A program made the translations under genes and the position numbers. The notes beneath the pieces were generated by a model. It made no database searches, was not told where the DNA came from, and saw nothing but the letters and a program-made list of their open reading frames with translations. DNA of 64,000 nt from Serpula lacrymans var. lacrymans S7.9 (Eukaryota; Basidiomycota; Agaricomycetes; Boletales; Serpulaceae). How positions within the stretch are numbered: position 1 is the stretch's first letter; every line of letters begins with the position of its first letter. Shown here in pieces: positions 12,401 through 22,825 of the stretch. The stretch spans positions 706,812 to 770,811 of the forward strand of contig NW_006763306.1 of NCBI RefSeq assembly GCF_000218685.1. The letters run 5' to 3'.

Positions 12401-12477
12401 TATCTTGCCCTGTCTGTAGAGCTGTCGGAAGCCTTCCGAGAGAAGAATGGGAGGAGGGGGTAAAAGCCCTGGTTTGA
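9448..12477 (+). CDS. Large disordered RING-H2 E3 ubiquitin ligase (San1-like architecture)
   Basis: Intronless gene for 1009 residues; I chose the Met at 9448 (MDNNNNNDNN) rather than the in-frame Met at 9355, whose extension reads as 5' leader. A RING-H2 domain lies in mid-protein: the first pair CAIC is at about residues 433-436, then after roughly 90 Ser/Glu/Asp-rich residues comes LPCSHVFHASCLLPWF (about 525-540) and CPTCR (about 545). Spacing C-x-H-x2-H-x2-C and C-x2-C is canonical for RING-H2. The flanks are long, low-complexity and probably disordered (acidic N-terminus, Pro/Ala-rich middle, Gln-rich tracts near 800-860). A second Cys/His cluster near the C-terminus (VCPHTFHPSC, then SCPVCR, about residues 955-990) resembles another RING second half. 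Disordered arms around one RING recall yeast San1, the nuclear misfolded-protein ligase; that link is inference from architecture. Confidence 0.85.
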   Translation: MDNNNNNDNNQNHHAGAHFFGAPHIGATLQSFFRNIISPHSNVHSNEAAQEQQAGTSANSTSSSSQATSAVVANGQPVAEVLDREMTPVDEGASAEPHSHHTEHPLSTQEDATMAEDFAVPRRPTRSRRDDGYDSMPELQSLSSSSEGSAHEVEMMPDLQPVDDDRDSTWVDEDDLPPLEPIAGSRRARVEEDGDEARDRRHPSQRVDNPPEGDPPTGHQQWQPPFFTGPADHQHPILGGILDGLFNMPDGAQNPFPEPFVGIFPDELPAFNPNPENVEVDPSNPTTGNQDANANAQPGQPGQPGVHRGGAFPIFTTGITFSIPLTGPPRAFPTRPPGGNANGQAPPFDFVFDEPGAREELVASFGAFLQQMHAMGAGDDNREDPDRAKKLVAGLEVVPIGLVKRLERVGGAPGGHVDDASTVDDSNSNSPGCAICWDTLLDAESDGFRPRQASEEQAYVDQNTSANSESDDAEASEHSMDAEPPVSSAPSEPSSSSSTDQQSSDSSPNDIPTESDDPKIIVLPCSHVFHASCLLPWFSRARNATCPTCRFNIDPENLTYTPRPFHMPGMPAQFMPGRTNAGPVPAPAAAPPPTSESAPELAPESVPAPVADDAPLESAPVANADVQNAGVVPTNTDSAPAPAVPSESPPVSIESMAEEITNIIEHPNESADVEIDAFEIPAMEQPMPAAPEEPHPTENAQPPPDAPNAPDDGARQGRRLGEFVTVGVDMFVDAPHETAGGPSMEEIRSFVEGLFRNGRATGPPIVTRMQGHAPPPFFAGAMPFRPAFQAQAPGTPGSQPAPSDSQPQPQPQTQTQPQSPPRPRRLSQTQADAWTQAQQRAQAQAQAHAQARAHAHINGGAFFNPFPRPTRPMPPRRERKTWTLPSAPGPSLRQRVEQKEREAGLRCFDMSCGIGPSDEDPFPELSALLMKQVAIHPLLKDSEEEGAPVGSTSVCPHTFHPSCLVSAERVAGWGGEDKVDPQVEVSCPVCRAVGSLPREEWEEGVKALV

Positions 12478-13167
12478 ACGTCAAACGTGTGGTCTCCATC
12501 TGTGACAGTTTGAAAGTTGTACCCGTATCTCGTGAGTGGTTTTTTTGATACACCCTTGTAACACTAGTGACTGATATCACCTCTAGTTTACCTTTTCTTT
12601 TGTCGCAATGAAATCTTTTTGTTGATCGTCGGATATGCACGTGTTAGACAGTTTATGTAGGTCAAGCTGAAGCATGGGTACACTGTTCTGTTTTGTCATA
12701 TTCTAATTATTCCCGTTGTAATTGCTCTCGTTCATGAAAAATTGCAATCAACTCTCTTCTTACATGACTTCCAAGTTCTCCATGATTTTACTCCCTACTC
12801 AAACCTTTACGCATACAATGTTTATCATGTCAGTCAACGTTCCTTAACATGCGGATTCCAAATCTTCCACTTGTGGTTTTAGCCATTTACCAAATACTGA
12901 TGCTAGTCGCCATCGTAGTTGTATAAAAACCAGCTATAGTCGATATTTTTTGACCACCACTGTACTTTGGACAAAACTAGGGTTATTTCCTGGTAGACAA
13001 AGTATAATAACATAGTTAGATACTATATGTTTTATGTTTCTAAAATCTTCTGGTATAATGTACTTGTTTAGGTGACCGAAATTTTTTCCAAAGATAAACG
13101 AATAGGCCAAGGTAAAAAAGTTCAAGCAATGCAAATGCATGCATCGACCCACACAACAGCACCACCT
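12478..13167. other. Convergent intergenic region, A+T-rich
   Basis: The RING gene (+) and the GH3 gene (-) converge here. The stretch is A+T-rich 3' sequence with no supported ORF or RNA gene. Confidence 0.55.
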
Positions 13168-15497
13168 CTAGAACTCCTTTTCGACCATCTTGCTCAACCA
13201 CTGCCTTGTCTCCTCGTCCCAAATGACAAGCGGCACCTTGATCTGCCCTGATGCCGAGTTCGTCACTTGCGCCTTCCACTCCCTGTACTCCCCAAACGTC
13301 CCTCTGCGCAGTATGTGCACACTCGGCACTCCTATTTTGCCGGCTTGACTGTCTTTGAGGTAGTTTTGGTTGTGCGTTTGAAGGTAGGTGTGCATTTTGG
13401 CTGGGGCGAGATCGGCGTCGGATCCTGATAACAGGTAATGAGGGAGAGAGTATATTAGTAAGTTTGATTCGTCGAGGAAAGAGAAGGGGAAAGGCTAACC
13501 AGGGCTATGTTGCAATTCAAGGTAGAACGCATAGCGAGGAGTGGTCTGACGATAGTCTGGGGAGACACAGAGCTCAGAAACGTAGCCCAGAGAGTCCGAG
13601 ACTGCAGCTATCGCTCCTTGAATCTGTTTCTCAGTCGTGATTTCGTTTGCTAAACGGATGTGCACACTACAGGGACAATATGGATTGGCATGGTGCAATA
13701 GAAAGATGTGGGGATTTTTACTCACTTTCGTCGCTTGATTCGATGGGAGAAAGAGGAGTAGTAGTTAATATTTGGAGGTGAACATAAATTGAACCAGGAA
13801 TAACTCACCTCAAGGTAATGTATAATGGGCTGTCCATCGGTAGGATCAAACCCGACGACTTCAATCACGTCGTTCAAGCGGTATCGCCAGAATCCATCTC
13901 TTGTAGTCAAGATCACCTCGTACTTCTCGCCCAACTTGACGTTCCACTAAATGCACCAAATCATGACCATCAGTATGTAAACTGCATGAAGCAGAGCTAA
14001 AACGTACCGTCTGTGTCAAGCTCTTTGCTTCTTCAGGCTCATTAACATTCAAGAATTCAATGATCTCGTCCGACCCTACAACCTTATAAAGGCTCGGGTC
14101 ACGGCTATCATATGCAAGCGCCAAGAATGCCTCGCTGCAGTTGATGCCCAAAGTTTGCATAACGACGTCTGGGCCAATGAAATGGTGGCACTGATGAAAT
14201 TTGGGAAAATGGCAGGGATATCAGAAGGCTAGTTTGCACTGAGTATAAAAGACTTGCCTCAGGGACCACAGTGATGAAGGGACCACTGGAGATGGCAACT
14301 ATGGTGCGTAGGCCAGGCCATATTTTCTTGAGCCAGCCTGGCTCATCAGTAGCTTTACCGATGGTCCGGAGATAGTTGGCACGTTCTGGGTTGGGCCCTC
14401 CAAATAATCTCTGAAGATAGGGAGATGGATTAGTGATCGCTCAGAGGCAACATAAGAGAGTGTAACGGTAAAAAAACTCACCCTGAGGTTCTCGATAAAC
14501 GGCCCGGTAGCTTCCAATTCTGGAACATTACCGTCCTCGATACACTGTACGAGCGTTTCCCATTGTTCTTCGATGACGCGACAGAAGTCACGGAAAATGG
14601 TGCTGAACATGGTGTTGATGAGCTCCATGTTGGGTTCTTGCAATGCAAAGAGGGCGTGCATGAAGAGGAAAGATTTATAGTTGGGTATGTACGATACTGC
14701 TAGGGGGGACGAGTTGTTGGGTACTGTAACATACGTGTCAGTAACTCCAGACTGATTTGTGAAGGACAGGATGAATGAAGAACTCACTCCTTATTGATTG
14801 GTAGATTTGATCACGTTCCACAGCCTGAGATTGCGATATGAATAAGAAAGAACGGATATCAAAGTAGTTACTATACCATATCATTGTGCATTCGGACGGT
14901 GCCCGTGGACATAAGACAGACAGGTATCCGTCTGGCGATGTTCCCCTCATGGTCAAGCGGTTGGACAACCTGTCGATGTCCGAGCGAGAACGCGATGCAG
15001 TTCTTTCCGCCATGTTTGCTAACGGGGTTAGAAGCTGCCATCGTCCCAGCCGTCGATGTCGACATATGTTCAGGGTGGCGATACTTGGGGAAATGCTTGG
15101 TCACTCCGTTGGACGTGCCCGAGGAATGGGCGATAAAGTAAGGTATACCAGGTGCCATCAAATTCTCCACGTTTGACACTGTACATGGCTCCTCGAAGAG
15201 GCGGGAAACGAAGGGGTGATAGTCTTTGTAAACGCTGAGAGGGACGTTGTCCATGTAGGTCCCGACGAGGGATGCAGGATCGGACAGGGCACCATCGAGC
15301 TGGGGATCTTCTGCAAACTTGAGAGCGGAGCGGAAGGGGGAAAGAACATCGGATTCCTTGAAATAGGTGGATACCGAGTTGGTCTTTACGAGATAAGATA
15401 AGACGTCCTGAGTACGTTTCTGAAGAGTGTCAGTAAGTTCTGGTGTAAGTTCTGTGATTGGTGTGGGGGGATATTCGGAGGTTGATGAGGAGGACAT
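13168..15497 (-). CDS. GH3-family acyl-acid amido synthetase-like protein
   Basis: Member of the GH3 branch of the adenylate-forming enzymes; plant GH3 proteins activate auxin or jasmonate with ATP and join them to amino acids. Nine exons (15497-14877, 14824-14788, 14723-14482, 14410-14258, 14190-14008, 13946-13809, 13733-13726, 13666-13500, 13424-13168) sum to 1806 nt, 601 residues, the usual GH3 length. Visible motifs: the ATP-binding Ser/Thr-rich loop PYFIAHSSGTSNGVTKHFPK, the block WPGLRTIVAISSGPF, the region GINCSEAFLALAYD, then GFWRYRLNDVIEVVGFD followed by HYLERRN, matching the conserved RYR-x2-D-x7-F motif. Oddities: exon 7 is an 8-nt microexon and intron 4 starts with GC instead of GT. 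Fungal GH3 substrates are not established; auxin conjugation here would be a guess. It converges on the RING gene with a 690-bp spacer. Confidence 0.9.
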
Positions 15498-16320
15498 GGT
15501 GGGACGGGGTGGATTTGGATTTGAGCACTGCTAAAGTGTGGTGAAAGGAGGAGTTGGTTTTTAACTGATGAACATTATGTAGTTGATACCATATAACAGT
15601 GCATGTCGCGTGTTCCTGGCACAGCTACAGCGAACTCCGGAGATTTGTGTATGCCAAGATGTCACACAATCAGAAAATTACCATCAAGATCCCCTGACAA
15701 GATCAGCAACGCTGAAAAAATCACAGATCCTGCAACCATTAATATTTGTTGTCATACACACAGCCGGACAACGAGCACGGCATCACCACCGTCTGCAACC
15801 CCACTGGGAGACAAAATTGGTCGCAACAACTGATGTGCCCGGCCATCACGAGAGCGTACACCGCTGTGTGCATCCTTAAAGTCCAATTTCTACCACAGCT
15901 TACCCCAGACCTATACACTTTGACCTAGCGGGACATCCTGAGCTCACTACTACTGCATGATACTACAACACTGTATTCACACAACGACTGCCCCAAACAG
16001 CGATGCCGAACCAAGTTGCCGATTGAAATGTGTGTACCTTTATACGTGGAAAAAGTTGTAGCAAGTGGCCGCATCTTGAAGGTGAAAAACACATTGACAA
16101 GGTACAAGGCACCTCGTTCCAGCTATATGATATGATCGTGATCTGCAGTTGATGAAGTTTTGGATGAAAAGTTGTTATGAAGTTGGGTCGCGCCAATTTT
16201 TCTGTCGAGCGCTGAACTTCCCGGACTGCAATTGCTTACAGCGTTTTCGGAAAAGGTTGTCTGCGCCGGTTTTTTTCATTGTGCACTGTAAATATTATAT
16301 AATCAGTAGAATTTCCAAAA
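15498..16320. other. GH3 promoter side and transposon border
   Basis: This holds the GH3 upstream region and then enters the Tc1/IS630-type relic. No supported gene, and I could not identify the transposon's terminal inverted repeat. Confidence 0.4.
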
Positions 16321-16380
16321 ATGGCAAGACAATGGAATCCTGGATTCCTATCGATCACAAGCTCTGTATACTGAGCCTCG

Positions 16381-17160
16381 ATGGTGTATCAATTGATCAG
16401 CAAAGACCTCAAAGAGCGAGCCCTTTGGCTCATAGAACATAACTACATACCTTCCGATGTTTGCGAAATCTTCAATATATCTGAGCGAAGCCTTTCTTGC
16501 TGGGAGAAAAATCAAGCTGGCTTTGGTTCTGTCAGCCCACCTCCCAACCCTCTTCGTGGTCGACCACGCATCCTCAACAGCATTGTCTCACATGAAATCT
16601 TTGACCTAGTGGAGAAGGTGCCAGAGATGTTTCTAGATGAGATACAGGAGTGGTTACTGGTGGCACACAACATCAGCATTTCAAGGACTGCTCTGTTTGA
16701 GCACATCTGAGACACTGGGCTAAGTTACAAACTATTGAAGAAAGCAGCTGCAGAAAGAGATGAGGACTTACAAGAGGAATGGCTGCAGGATGTGAATACA
16801 CATTTTGTGGCCAGCCAATTTGTGATGGTTGATGAAACAAGGAAGGATGACAGAACAATATACAGGCATTATGGGTGTGCACCTAAGGGCCGAAGAGCAG
16901 TAGTACGGGCCAATTTTGTTTGGGGAGAACACTACAGCCTTGTAGCAGCTTTGTCACCAGGATTCTGTGTAATGCGGGTGGTACATGGATCTCTGGATGG
17001 TGATCAGTTCTTTGAGTTCATTGTACATGATGTTGTAAGTTTTTTGTTTATTCTTCATTATTCTATCAACTGACACATGTTTTCTATAGCTACCTACAAT
17101 GAATCCTTATCTGCAAGACCACAGTATCATAATCCTTGATAATTGCTCCATCCATAAAGG
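16381..17160 (+). pseudogene. Tc1/IS630-type DDE transposase relic
   Basis: Decayed cut-and-paste transposase. The N-terminus has a helix-turn-helix (SKDLKERALWLIEHNYIPSD, then VCEIFNISERSL) and a spacer ending RGRPRILN. The catalytic part keeps a first Asp in FVMVDETRKDDRTIYRHYG and a second in IIILDNCSIHKG at about 17128-17163; the third acidic residue is lost because the frame degenerates right after. An in-frame TGA at 16708-16710 sits where related transposases have Arg (CGA to TGA), a cytosine transition. A short intron at about 17035-17089 separates the two catalytic blocks. The element is inactive. The order of HTH and DDE blocks is typical of the mushroom Tc1/mariner group. Confidence 0.75.
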
Positions 17161-17163
17161 CCG

Positions 17164-18423
17164 TCATTTGCCAAACTATTTGGTGTAGTGCTGAAACGGT
17201 GGAGGGTGCTGTGCTTGCGTGCACACATTTAGTAGGGCGGGAAGTGGGTGTGTCTTTTATGTTGATGTTGAGTGTTATAAACCTAGCTATGGGGCACAAA
17301 GGTGAGTCCCAATTGTTAGTTCTTTTTTGTTAGTTTACTAACCTTTGTTTTTGAGTTTTTTGAATGCAACAGGATAGGCCATGACATTGAAAGATGTCTA
17401 TGAGACAAAGATTGCGCATCTGGCATCTAGGCCATCCGAGTGGATATTCTATTGATGGGTATCAGCCGGCTGCAAATACCTGCAGATTGCTGCAGGTGGG
17501 TCAGTGTACTTACTGGTTATCATTGCTAGCCTTAACCTTCGCTGAATGCTGGGCCGAGTGAGCAGCGAAGTTGTTTGTGATATGGCCAAATGTCTGAGGC
17601 ATCCCCCAGCAGATGGTAAGTCCAATAGTACCTGTTCTATTCCCTTGCTAACCTTCTTATTTCTGTAGCTTGTGGTGTATTGATTTGTTCACAAATTATA
17701 CCCACTGTTTGTCAATTGCGGGAGCTGCTTCCTCTTAGCCTCCCTGCCATTTTCCTCAAGGATACAGATCAAATCTTTCATTCAATTCCTCTCAAGTGTG
17801 TTTTTTTCTTCTTCTTTTCCACTATTCTATTAACTACTTTGATTCATATGCAGTAAATTTGGGCTTCCAAAATGATCACAAGATAATTGGAGGGCAGCCC
17901 TTGTGCTATGTATGGAGGACCCAATCACTATCACCATTGCAACCCACCACCACGAAGACCTGATCAAACAAGGACTGGCCACCCACCAAGACCAAGGCAA
18001 TTCCAGTGTCTGCCAAGGGCACTGAATCCAGGTCAAGGCCTCCTATGACTGGCATGCAACAGCAAATACTCAATTCCCTGCCAGGAGGGACCAATCAGAA
18101 AATTTAGGCTGGACCAATGCCTAGAGGATGATCATTGAGAACTCACCAGTAGTCCTCGGCGTTGCAGGTCTCTGTACTAGGATATTTTTATCTTTTTTAG
18201 ATATACTCTACTGATTAACAGATTTACTACAGCTATCAAATTTCTACACAAATGGCTGCAAGACCACATTTACTTATCTACATATACAAATGTCTGCCAT
18301 ACCTAATGAGATCAACATTCAAAACAATGATTGATCTCTATTGGCTTTTGTATGCCAGGACATGCCTCAAGCTATGAAGACCAACCTGTCAGCCAACCTA
18401 AAAGCATGTATAGATGACTTACC
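17164..18423. other. Degenerate sequence between transposon relics
   Basis: No open frame of note on either strand. It is probably the eroded 3' part of the Tc1-type element plus older repeats, abutting the copia LTR that starts at about 18424. I see nothing else in it. Confidence 0.35.
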
Positions 18424-18639
18424 TAAGTGAAACTACAATAGATGTTAGTTTAAGGTGATCTCTAATAAATGTAATGTAACATACCTCAGCCGCTGCCCGA
18501 GAGGCTATAGAAACAACTGAGGTATTCCTATACTAAACCCCCTACTACTTATAGTCAAAGGTGCTACTCACTAAGGTATAAAGGCTCCTAGGAGAACAAT
18601 GGCTGCTTTAGCAGAGAGTGGGTTTATCCGGTTTTGTCA
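18424..18639 (-). repeat. Partial 3' LTR of the minus-strand copia element
   Basis: Read on the minus strand, the sequence begins TGACAAAACCGGATAAACCC just after a purine run (GAGTGGGAG) that fits a polypurine tract, and it matches the segment starting at 32633 downstream of the second copia copy. The match fades near 18424, so this copy is 3'-truncated. Confidence 0.6.
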
Positions 18640-19116
18640 CTCCCACTCGAGTGCAACTGTAGTTCCATAGCTTTAGAGAATTTCCAGTGTTTTTTGTGAG
18701 GAGGGGTTTAGTGAGAATGCCGGCAACTATATCTCCTGTAGGAACATATCTGATTACTGCCTCTCCCTTTGATACTAAGTCATCTTGGATAAAATGATAT
18801 TTCCGTTGAATATGTTTTGTGTGAGTACGGAACTGCGGATCTTGTGTAAGAATAGTAGCTGCTTGATTGTCACAGTGCAATTTTGTAGGTCCATTTTTAT
18901 GTCTGATTTCTTCAAAAAATGTCCAAAGCCATGCAAGGCGTTGTCCAGCATTGCTCAATCCAATGTACTCTGACTCCGTGGAGGATAAAGCTACCATGCT
19001 TTGTCTTTTGCTTGTCCAGGAGATTGCTCCTCGGATGGTGATAAAAACAAAGCCTGATGTTGATTGAGATGTGTCTGGGTCTCCAGACCAATCTGCATCC
19101 AAATATCCATAGAAAT

Positions 19117-19349
19117 GATAAAATTGGATAATGACCAGACCAGGGATTGAACCTGGAACCTTCTGGATACATACCAGCTGATCTATCAATTGAGCTATAT
19201 GGCCAAGGTTATACAATGTAGGATCTTAAACATGACATGCAACCACAGACGTCTTACACAGAATAGCTGCTGCATACTGGGCTGGCTTACAAATCAGAGG
19301 TATTATCCTATGGAGTATTGGTATGTCAGAGTATATTCTAACAAGAAAT
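19117..19349 (-). mobile_element. 233-bp SINE-like insertion with 6-bp target duplication
   Basis: The direct repeat AGAAAT flanks this segment (19111-19116 and 19344-19349). The other copia copy in this window runs straight through the equivalent site near 32160, which acts as an empty-site control. Read in the copia direction, the insert starts TGTTAGAATATAC and ends with a tRNA-like head and a short A+T tail. A Pol III promoter and short size suggest a SINE, though a tRNA head near the 3' end in this orientation is unusual. Confidence 0.65.
19132..19204 (-). ncRNA. tRNA-Thr(UGU)-like cloverleaf inside the SINE-like insertion
   Basis: A 73-nt stretch folds close to a tRNA: perfect T arm (CCAGG/CCTGG around TTCAATC), 4 of 5 anticodon-stem pairs, 3 of 4 D-stem pairs, acceptor 6 of 7 counting one wobble. 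Canonical numbering puts TGT at 34-36. Box B GGTTCAATCCC is intact and box A (TAGCTCAATTGA) is near consensus. Position 33 is A instead of U and G19 is A, so it is more likely a tRNA-derived Pol III promoter than a working tRNA gene. Confidence 0.6.
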
Positions 19350-20639
19350 CCATGTCCATGGAGACATCTGTGCCATCATAACATGGTTCCATGTCCCTGG
19401 TTGCTTTCAAATATTGGAGGACACATTTGGCAGCTTCCCAGTGATGGCTCCTTGGAGCTGAGCTATGTCTGCTTAGACAATATCTGGGCAGGTTCCAAGC
19501 ATGGCATACATGAGGGAGCCTATAATTGAGAGGTATAACACTTGATGTCCTTCAACATGCATCTCGTGTTGCACAATATCTTCCCCTGGAGCATTTCTGA
19601 GGAGTTTTGATCCATGGGCCATTGGTGTCCATACTGGTTTGCAGTTCTTCATTCCAGTACACTCCAGGACTGTGTCAATGTATTGGCACTGCAGTGGGGA
19701 GATTGTTTTGTTTGAACAATCACGTCGGATTTCTATTCCAAGGATGTATTTTGCTTCTCCAAGGTCCTGCATATTGAGTATGGATTCAAGTTTGGCTTTT
19801 GTGATATCCATGAATTTTTGGGATGAAGCTCCTAGGAAGAGGTCATCTACATAGACAACAACAAAGTATATTTGTTTGTTGTCCTGGAATACATAGAGAC
19901 ATGTTTCTGCATTTAGTCTTGTGAAATTGAGCTCCTAGAGCTTGCAAGCAAAGATGTTGTTCCATGTACAACCAGCTTGTTTTAATCTGTAAATGGATTT
20001 CTTCAACCTCTAGCAGTATCCAGGTTGGTTAGGAACACCCCCTGGAGGAAGCATGTACAATTCTTCTTCAAGTTCTCCATTGAGATAAGCTGTGGATACG
20101 TCCATTTGATCAAGTTCTAGGTCATACTTTGCTGCCAGGGCTAGAATAATTTGGATTGACTCTAAGTTTGCAACCAGAGCAAAAACTTCCTGGTAATCAA
20201 TCCCCTCCCTTTGAGTAAAACCTCATGCAACAATCCGGAATTTGTATCTCTCAATGTTTCTGTTTTGATCAGACTTGATCCAGAACACAGGTTTTGATGT
20301 GATAGGTTTCACTCCCTTTGGGAGTAGGACAGTATCATATACTGCATTGGTATTGAGACTTAGGAGTTCCTCCTCCAAGGCAAACTTCCATAATTCTCTA
20401 TCCGGATGTGATAAGGCTTCCTTTAGTGTCCTTGGAAGGTCTGTGTTAGATGGACCAGAACTTGCTATTCCAGCAAAGAATGTCTCCTCTGTATTAGATG
20501 TTTCTTCATGAACCTCAGGAGTGTTAGGTTTCTCCATGGAGTTGTCATGCTGCTCCTTTCAAGACTGTTCCTCATCTAGAGTCCTTTGATAATCTCGGTT
20601 TTTGTCTGCAGGATGAGTCTGAAGCACATCTGGACAACT

Positions 20640-20813
20640 CCCGCGATGCTGTTTGAGAATTTTATTCTAAGAATCCCTTGGCTCCCAGGAAGTTTAGAGG
20701 CATGGATTCAACACTTTTTAATTCCCTTTCCCTATTTCAACCTATGCCCGAAAATTTAACTACTACCTCCAGTACTTGGTCTTGCCTGGAAGTCGAGCCT
20801 TAAAGGGGGGTAG
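20640..20813 (+). mobile_element. 3' end of an LTR retroelement with polypurine tract
   Basis: The sequence AAAGGGGGGTAG sits directly before the LTR start TGTTATG at 20814. This is the expected polypurine-tract/3'-LTR junction, preceded by degenerate coding-like sequence (CCTGGAAGTCGAGCC). It shows that the 417-bp LTR family belongs to an element whose coding direction is plus here. Confidence 0.6.
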
Positions 20814-21157
20814 TGTTATGATACATAATTTTTGGATCTTTAAATTTCATTGTCCTCTTTAAACTTTCTTCTGTAGTTTTCACACACTGTGCTATGTGGC
20901 ACTTTCCATCTTGTTCAAACTCCACCTTCTCGCGCTGCACTGCTTTTCTTTATTTTTAGCTACAAGTATCTTTCGCAGTAGAGCTGGTCACACGGGCTGT
21001 GCCCCATGACATCATCAGCCACTGCCTCCATCAACTGTACAGTACACATGTACAAACAACATGTAGTAGTATATATACCCCAATAGATCAAGGAGACTCC
21101 TCAGCGAGTCCTCCTGTTGTTTACCCACAACTAACTCGGTCCTATCCTAAGGGTAAC
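20814..21157 (+). mobile_element. Old, 3'-truncated copy of the 417-bp LTR family
   Basis: It aligns along its length with the younger LTR at 21158-21574 (shared blocks CATGACATCATCAGCCACTG and ATATATACCCCAATAGATC) but carries many substitutions. It stops at GGGTAAC, where the younger copy begins. A TATATA box lies at about 21070. Confidence 0.75.
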
Positions 21158-21574
21158 TGTTACGATAACACAGTTTTCGGACCTTTCCTTTCATTTTTCA
21201 TCTCCGCCTTAACCTTGTACTTTAGCTTTGACACAGGGTGCCACGCGGCACTTCCCCTTTTGTTCAAACTCCTCTTTGTTGCGCCACATTGCCTTTCTTC
21301 TTATTTTTACATACAACTTTCTCATGCAGTGGAGCTGGTCATGCGGTCTAGGCCCCATGACATCATCAGCCACTGTCTTTATCAACTGTACAGTACATAA
21401 GTACAAACACTCTGTATTAGTATATATACCCCAATAGATCCAGGAGACTCCTCAGCGAGTCCTCCTATTGTTAACCAACAAACTCTCTGCAGCCTAAGGG
21501 GTAACCACTCCCTCTTCACTACCTTTATAGTGTGTTCCTGTGTGCACCAGAGTAACTAACTCTTGGTTGTTACA
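21158..21574 (+). mobile_element. 417-bp LTR (family copy 2)
   Basis: TG...CA-bounded (TGTTACGATAACACA ... TTGGTTGTTACA), exactly 417 bp, with TATATATACC at about 21423. Its flanks (GTAAC left, TTAGG right) show no target duplication, so it is either a recombined solo LTR or the LTR of a rearranged element. It lies 5' of the decayed gypsy element but I see no primer-binding site after it. Confidence 0.75.
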
Positions 21575-22274
21575 TTAGGACTCGCTCTTCTACTCTCTCG
21601 CACATTTGTGCAAAAAGTCCCACTGGGCACCTGGACTCCAGGGTGAAGGAGATTTGGTTATTGGTTAGGAATATCCCGTATAGCAGATAGGTGCGCTCCT
21701 AGCAACGGCCTTGTAGTGCTTTGGGTGAAGAACCAATACCTGTGATACACGGCCTCCAGCGTTAAGGGGAGTACTATAGCTCAGCAGTTGGTGTGGAACC
21801 ACTGTTGATTAGACTTTAGAATACAAAAAACTTCTTCTTCAAATACCTCTGACCAGGCCGGGCACTTGCCTCCGCCAGTCTGGAGAAGGGCTGACAGCTT
21901 AACAAGCGGGCCACCCCCTGACAACCGTTCGGACCAGGGTTTTGTATGAATACTTTTTATATACATTTTCAAATACTATAGTGTGGGTAGTCGGAGATTG
22001 AGATCCGATACTCAGCTGGGAAGAGGTAGATCCGCAGATAGCAAGCGGGGACCCCCAGTTACATTTTTTCATTTACTTTACAAAGAGAACAAGTCAACAT
22101 GTCGTTGCAACCCCAAGATGTCAACGCTCTGTTGCACAACATGCGGCAGCAGATCTTGGCATTAACCACACAACTTGCCGAGCTGTGGGCGAACTGTCAG
22201 GCAACAAATACAAAGCTATATAACAAAATACAAAGCCTGGTCAAGTCCTTGCTGGAAGGCGGTGAATCAGGGTA

Positions 22275-22825
22275 TGAGTTTTGAAGAGTATCAGTATAGG
22301 CGCAAATCCAAACTAATATTGAACTAGAGAATAATATATCGAGTATGTACTTCTTTATATAGTGAACGGCGATGGTCAGACCGAGAAAGGGAAGAACTAA
22401 GAAAGTGGTCTGACCAGCTAGTTAACCAATAAGAAAAGAAGAAGAAAGTGGTCTGATCTATCATATTTACTAATCGTATGAGAAAACGTATTGGTAAGGG
22501 GTGTGCGATTGGCTGTATCAGTAAGCCCATGAGAAGGTGCTGACTCACAACCTTCTTTGCTTATTAATATCCCTCCAAAGTATTCCCAGACATAGCACTG
22601 GGTTGTTGCTATGTCATTTGGATATCTTCTTGAGGGTCTACAACAAATCTCCTTCGTTGTAAGTACAATAGAACGTGAGTGTAAACAGAGAATAAGAAGA
22701 AAAAGGATAAAAGTAATAAGACACCTGCTGTGATCTCTAGTCCAAGGGCAAGAGGAGTGACAGGGATTGAGTTGGTTAACTATGACATGACGGGAATGCA
22801 ATAAGGAAAAAATCGATTCCTCACA
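22275..22825 (-). mobile_element. Solo LTR-like insertion (family M) in gypsy gag
   Basis: On the minus strand it reads TGTGAGGAATCG ... CAAAACTCA, so it is TG/CA bounded. It shares a U3-like block with 39372-39980: CCAAT-type ATTGG, the TCAGACCACTTT motif and a TATATAA box (about 22350). About 551 bp. No clean target duplication is visible. Confidence 0.6.

Larger units (their letters stand above)
18608..20540 (-). pseudogene. Ty1/copia pol relic (reverse transcriptase and RNase H), minus strand
   Basis: Two-thirds of a copia pol. From the 5' side: the RT entry block (LPRTLKEALSHPDRELWKFA, then PKGVKPITSKPVFWIKSD) at 20537-20223; the catalytic YVDD box at about 19836-19860; the RT thumb region with AKYILGIEIRRD and the TPMAHGSKLL motif at 19811-19473; then RNase H with YLDADWSGDPDTSQSTSG, the SSTESEY box and LHCDNQAA at 19100-18640. 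Frames are broken by stops and indels, and gag and integrase are absent. A second copy, on the plus strand at 30093-32630, has the same order. An insertion at 19117-19349 splits the region before RNase H. Inactive. Confidence 0.85.

Noticed and set aside
19132..19204. Functional tRNA-Thr gene
   Set aside because: A at position 33, a changed D loop and several stem mismatches, and it sits in a mobile insertion.
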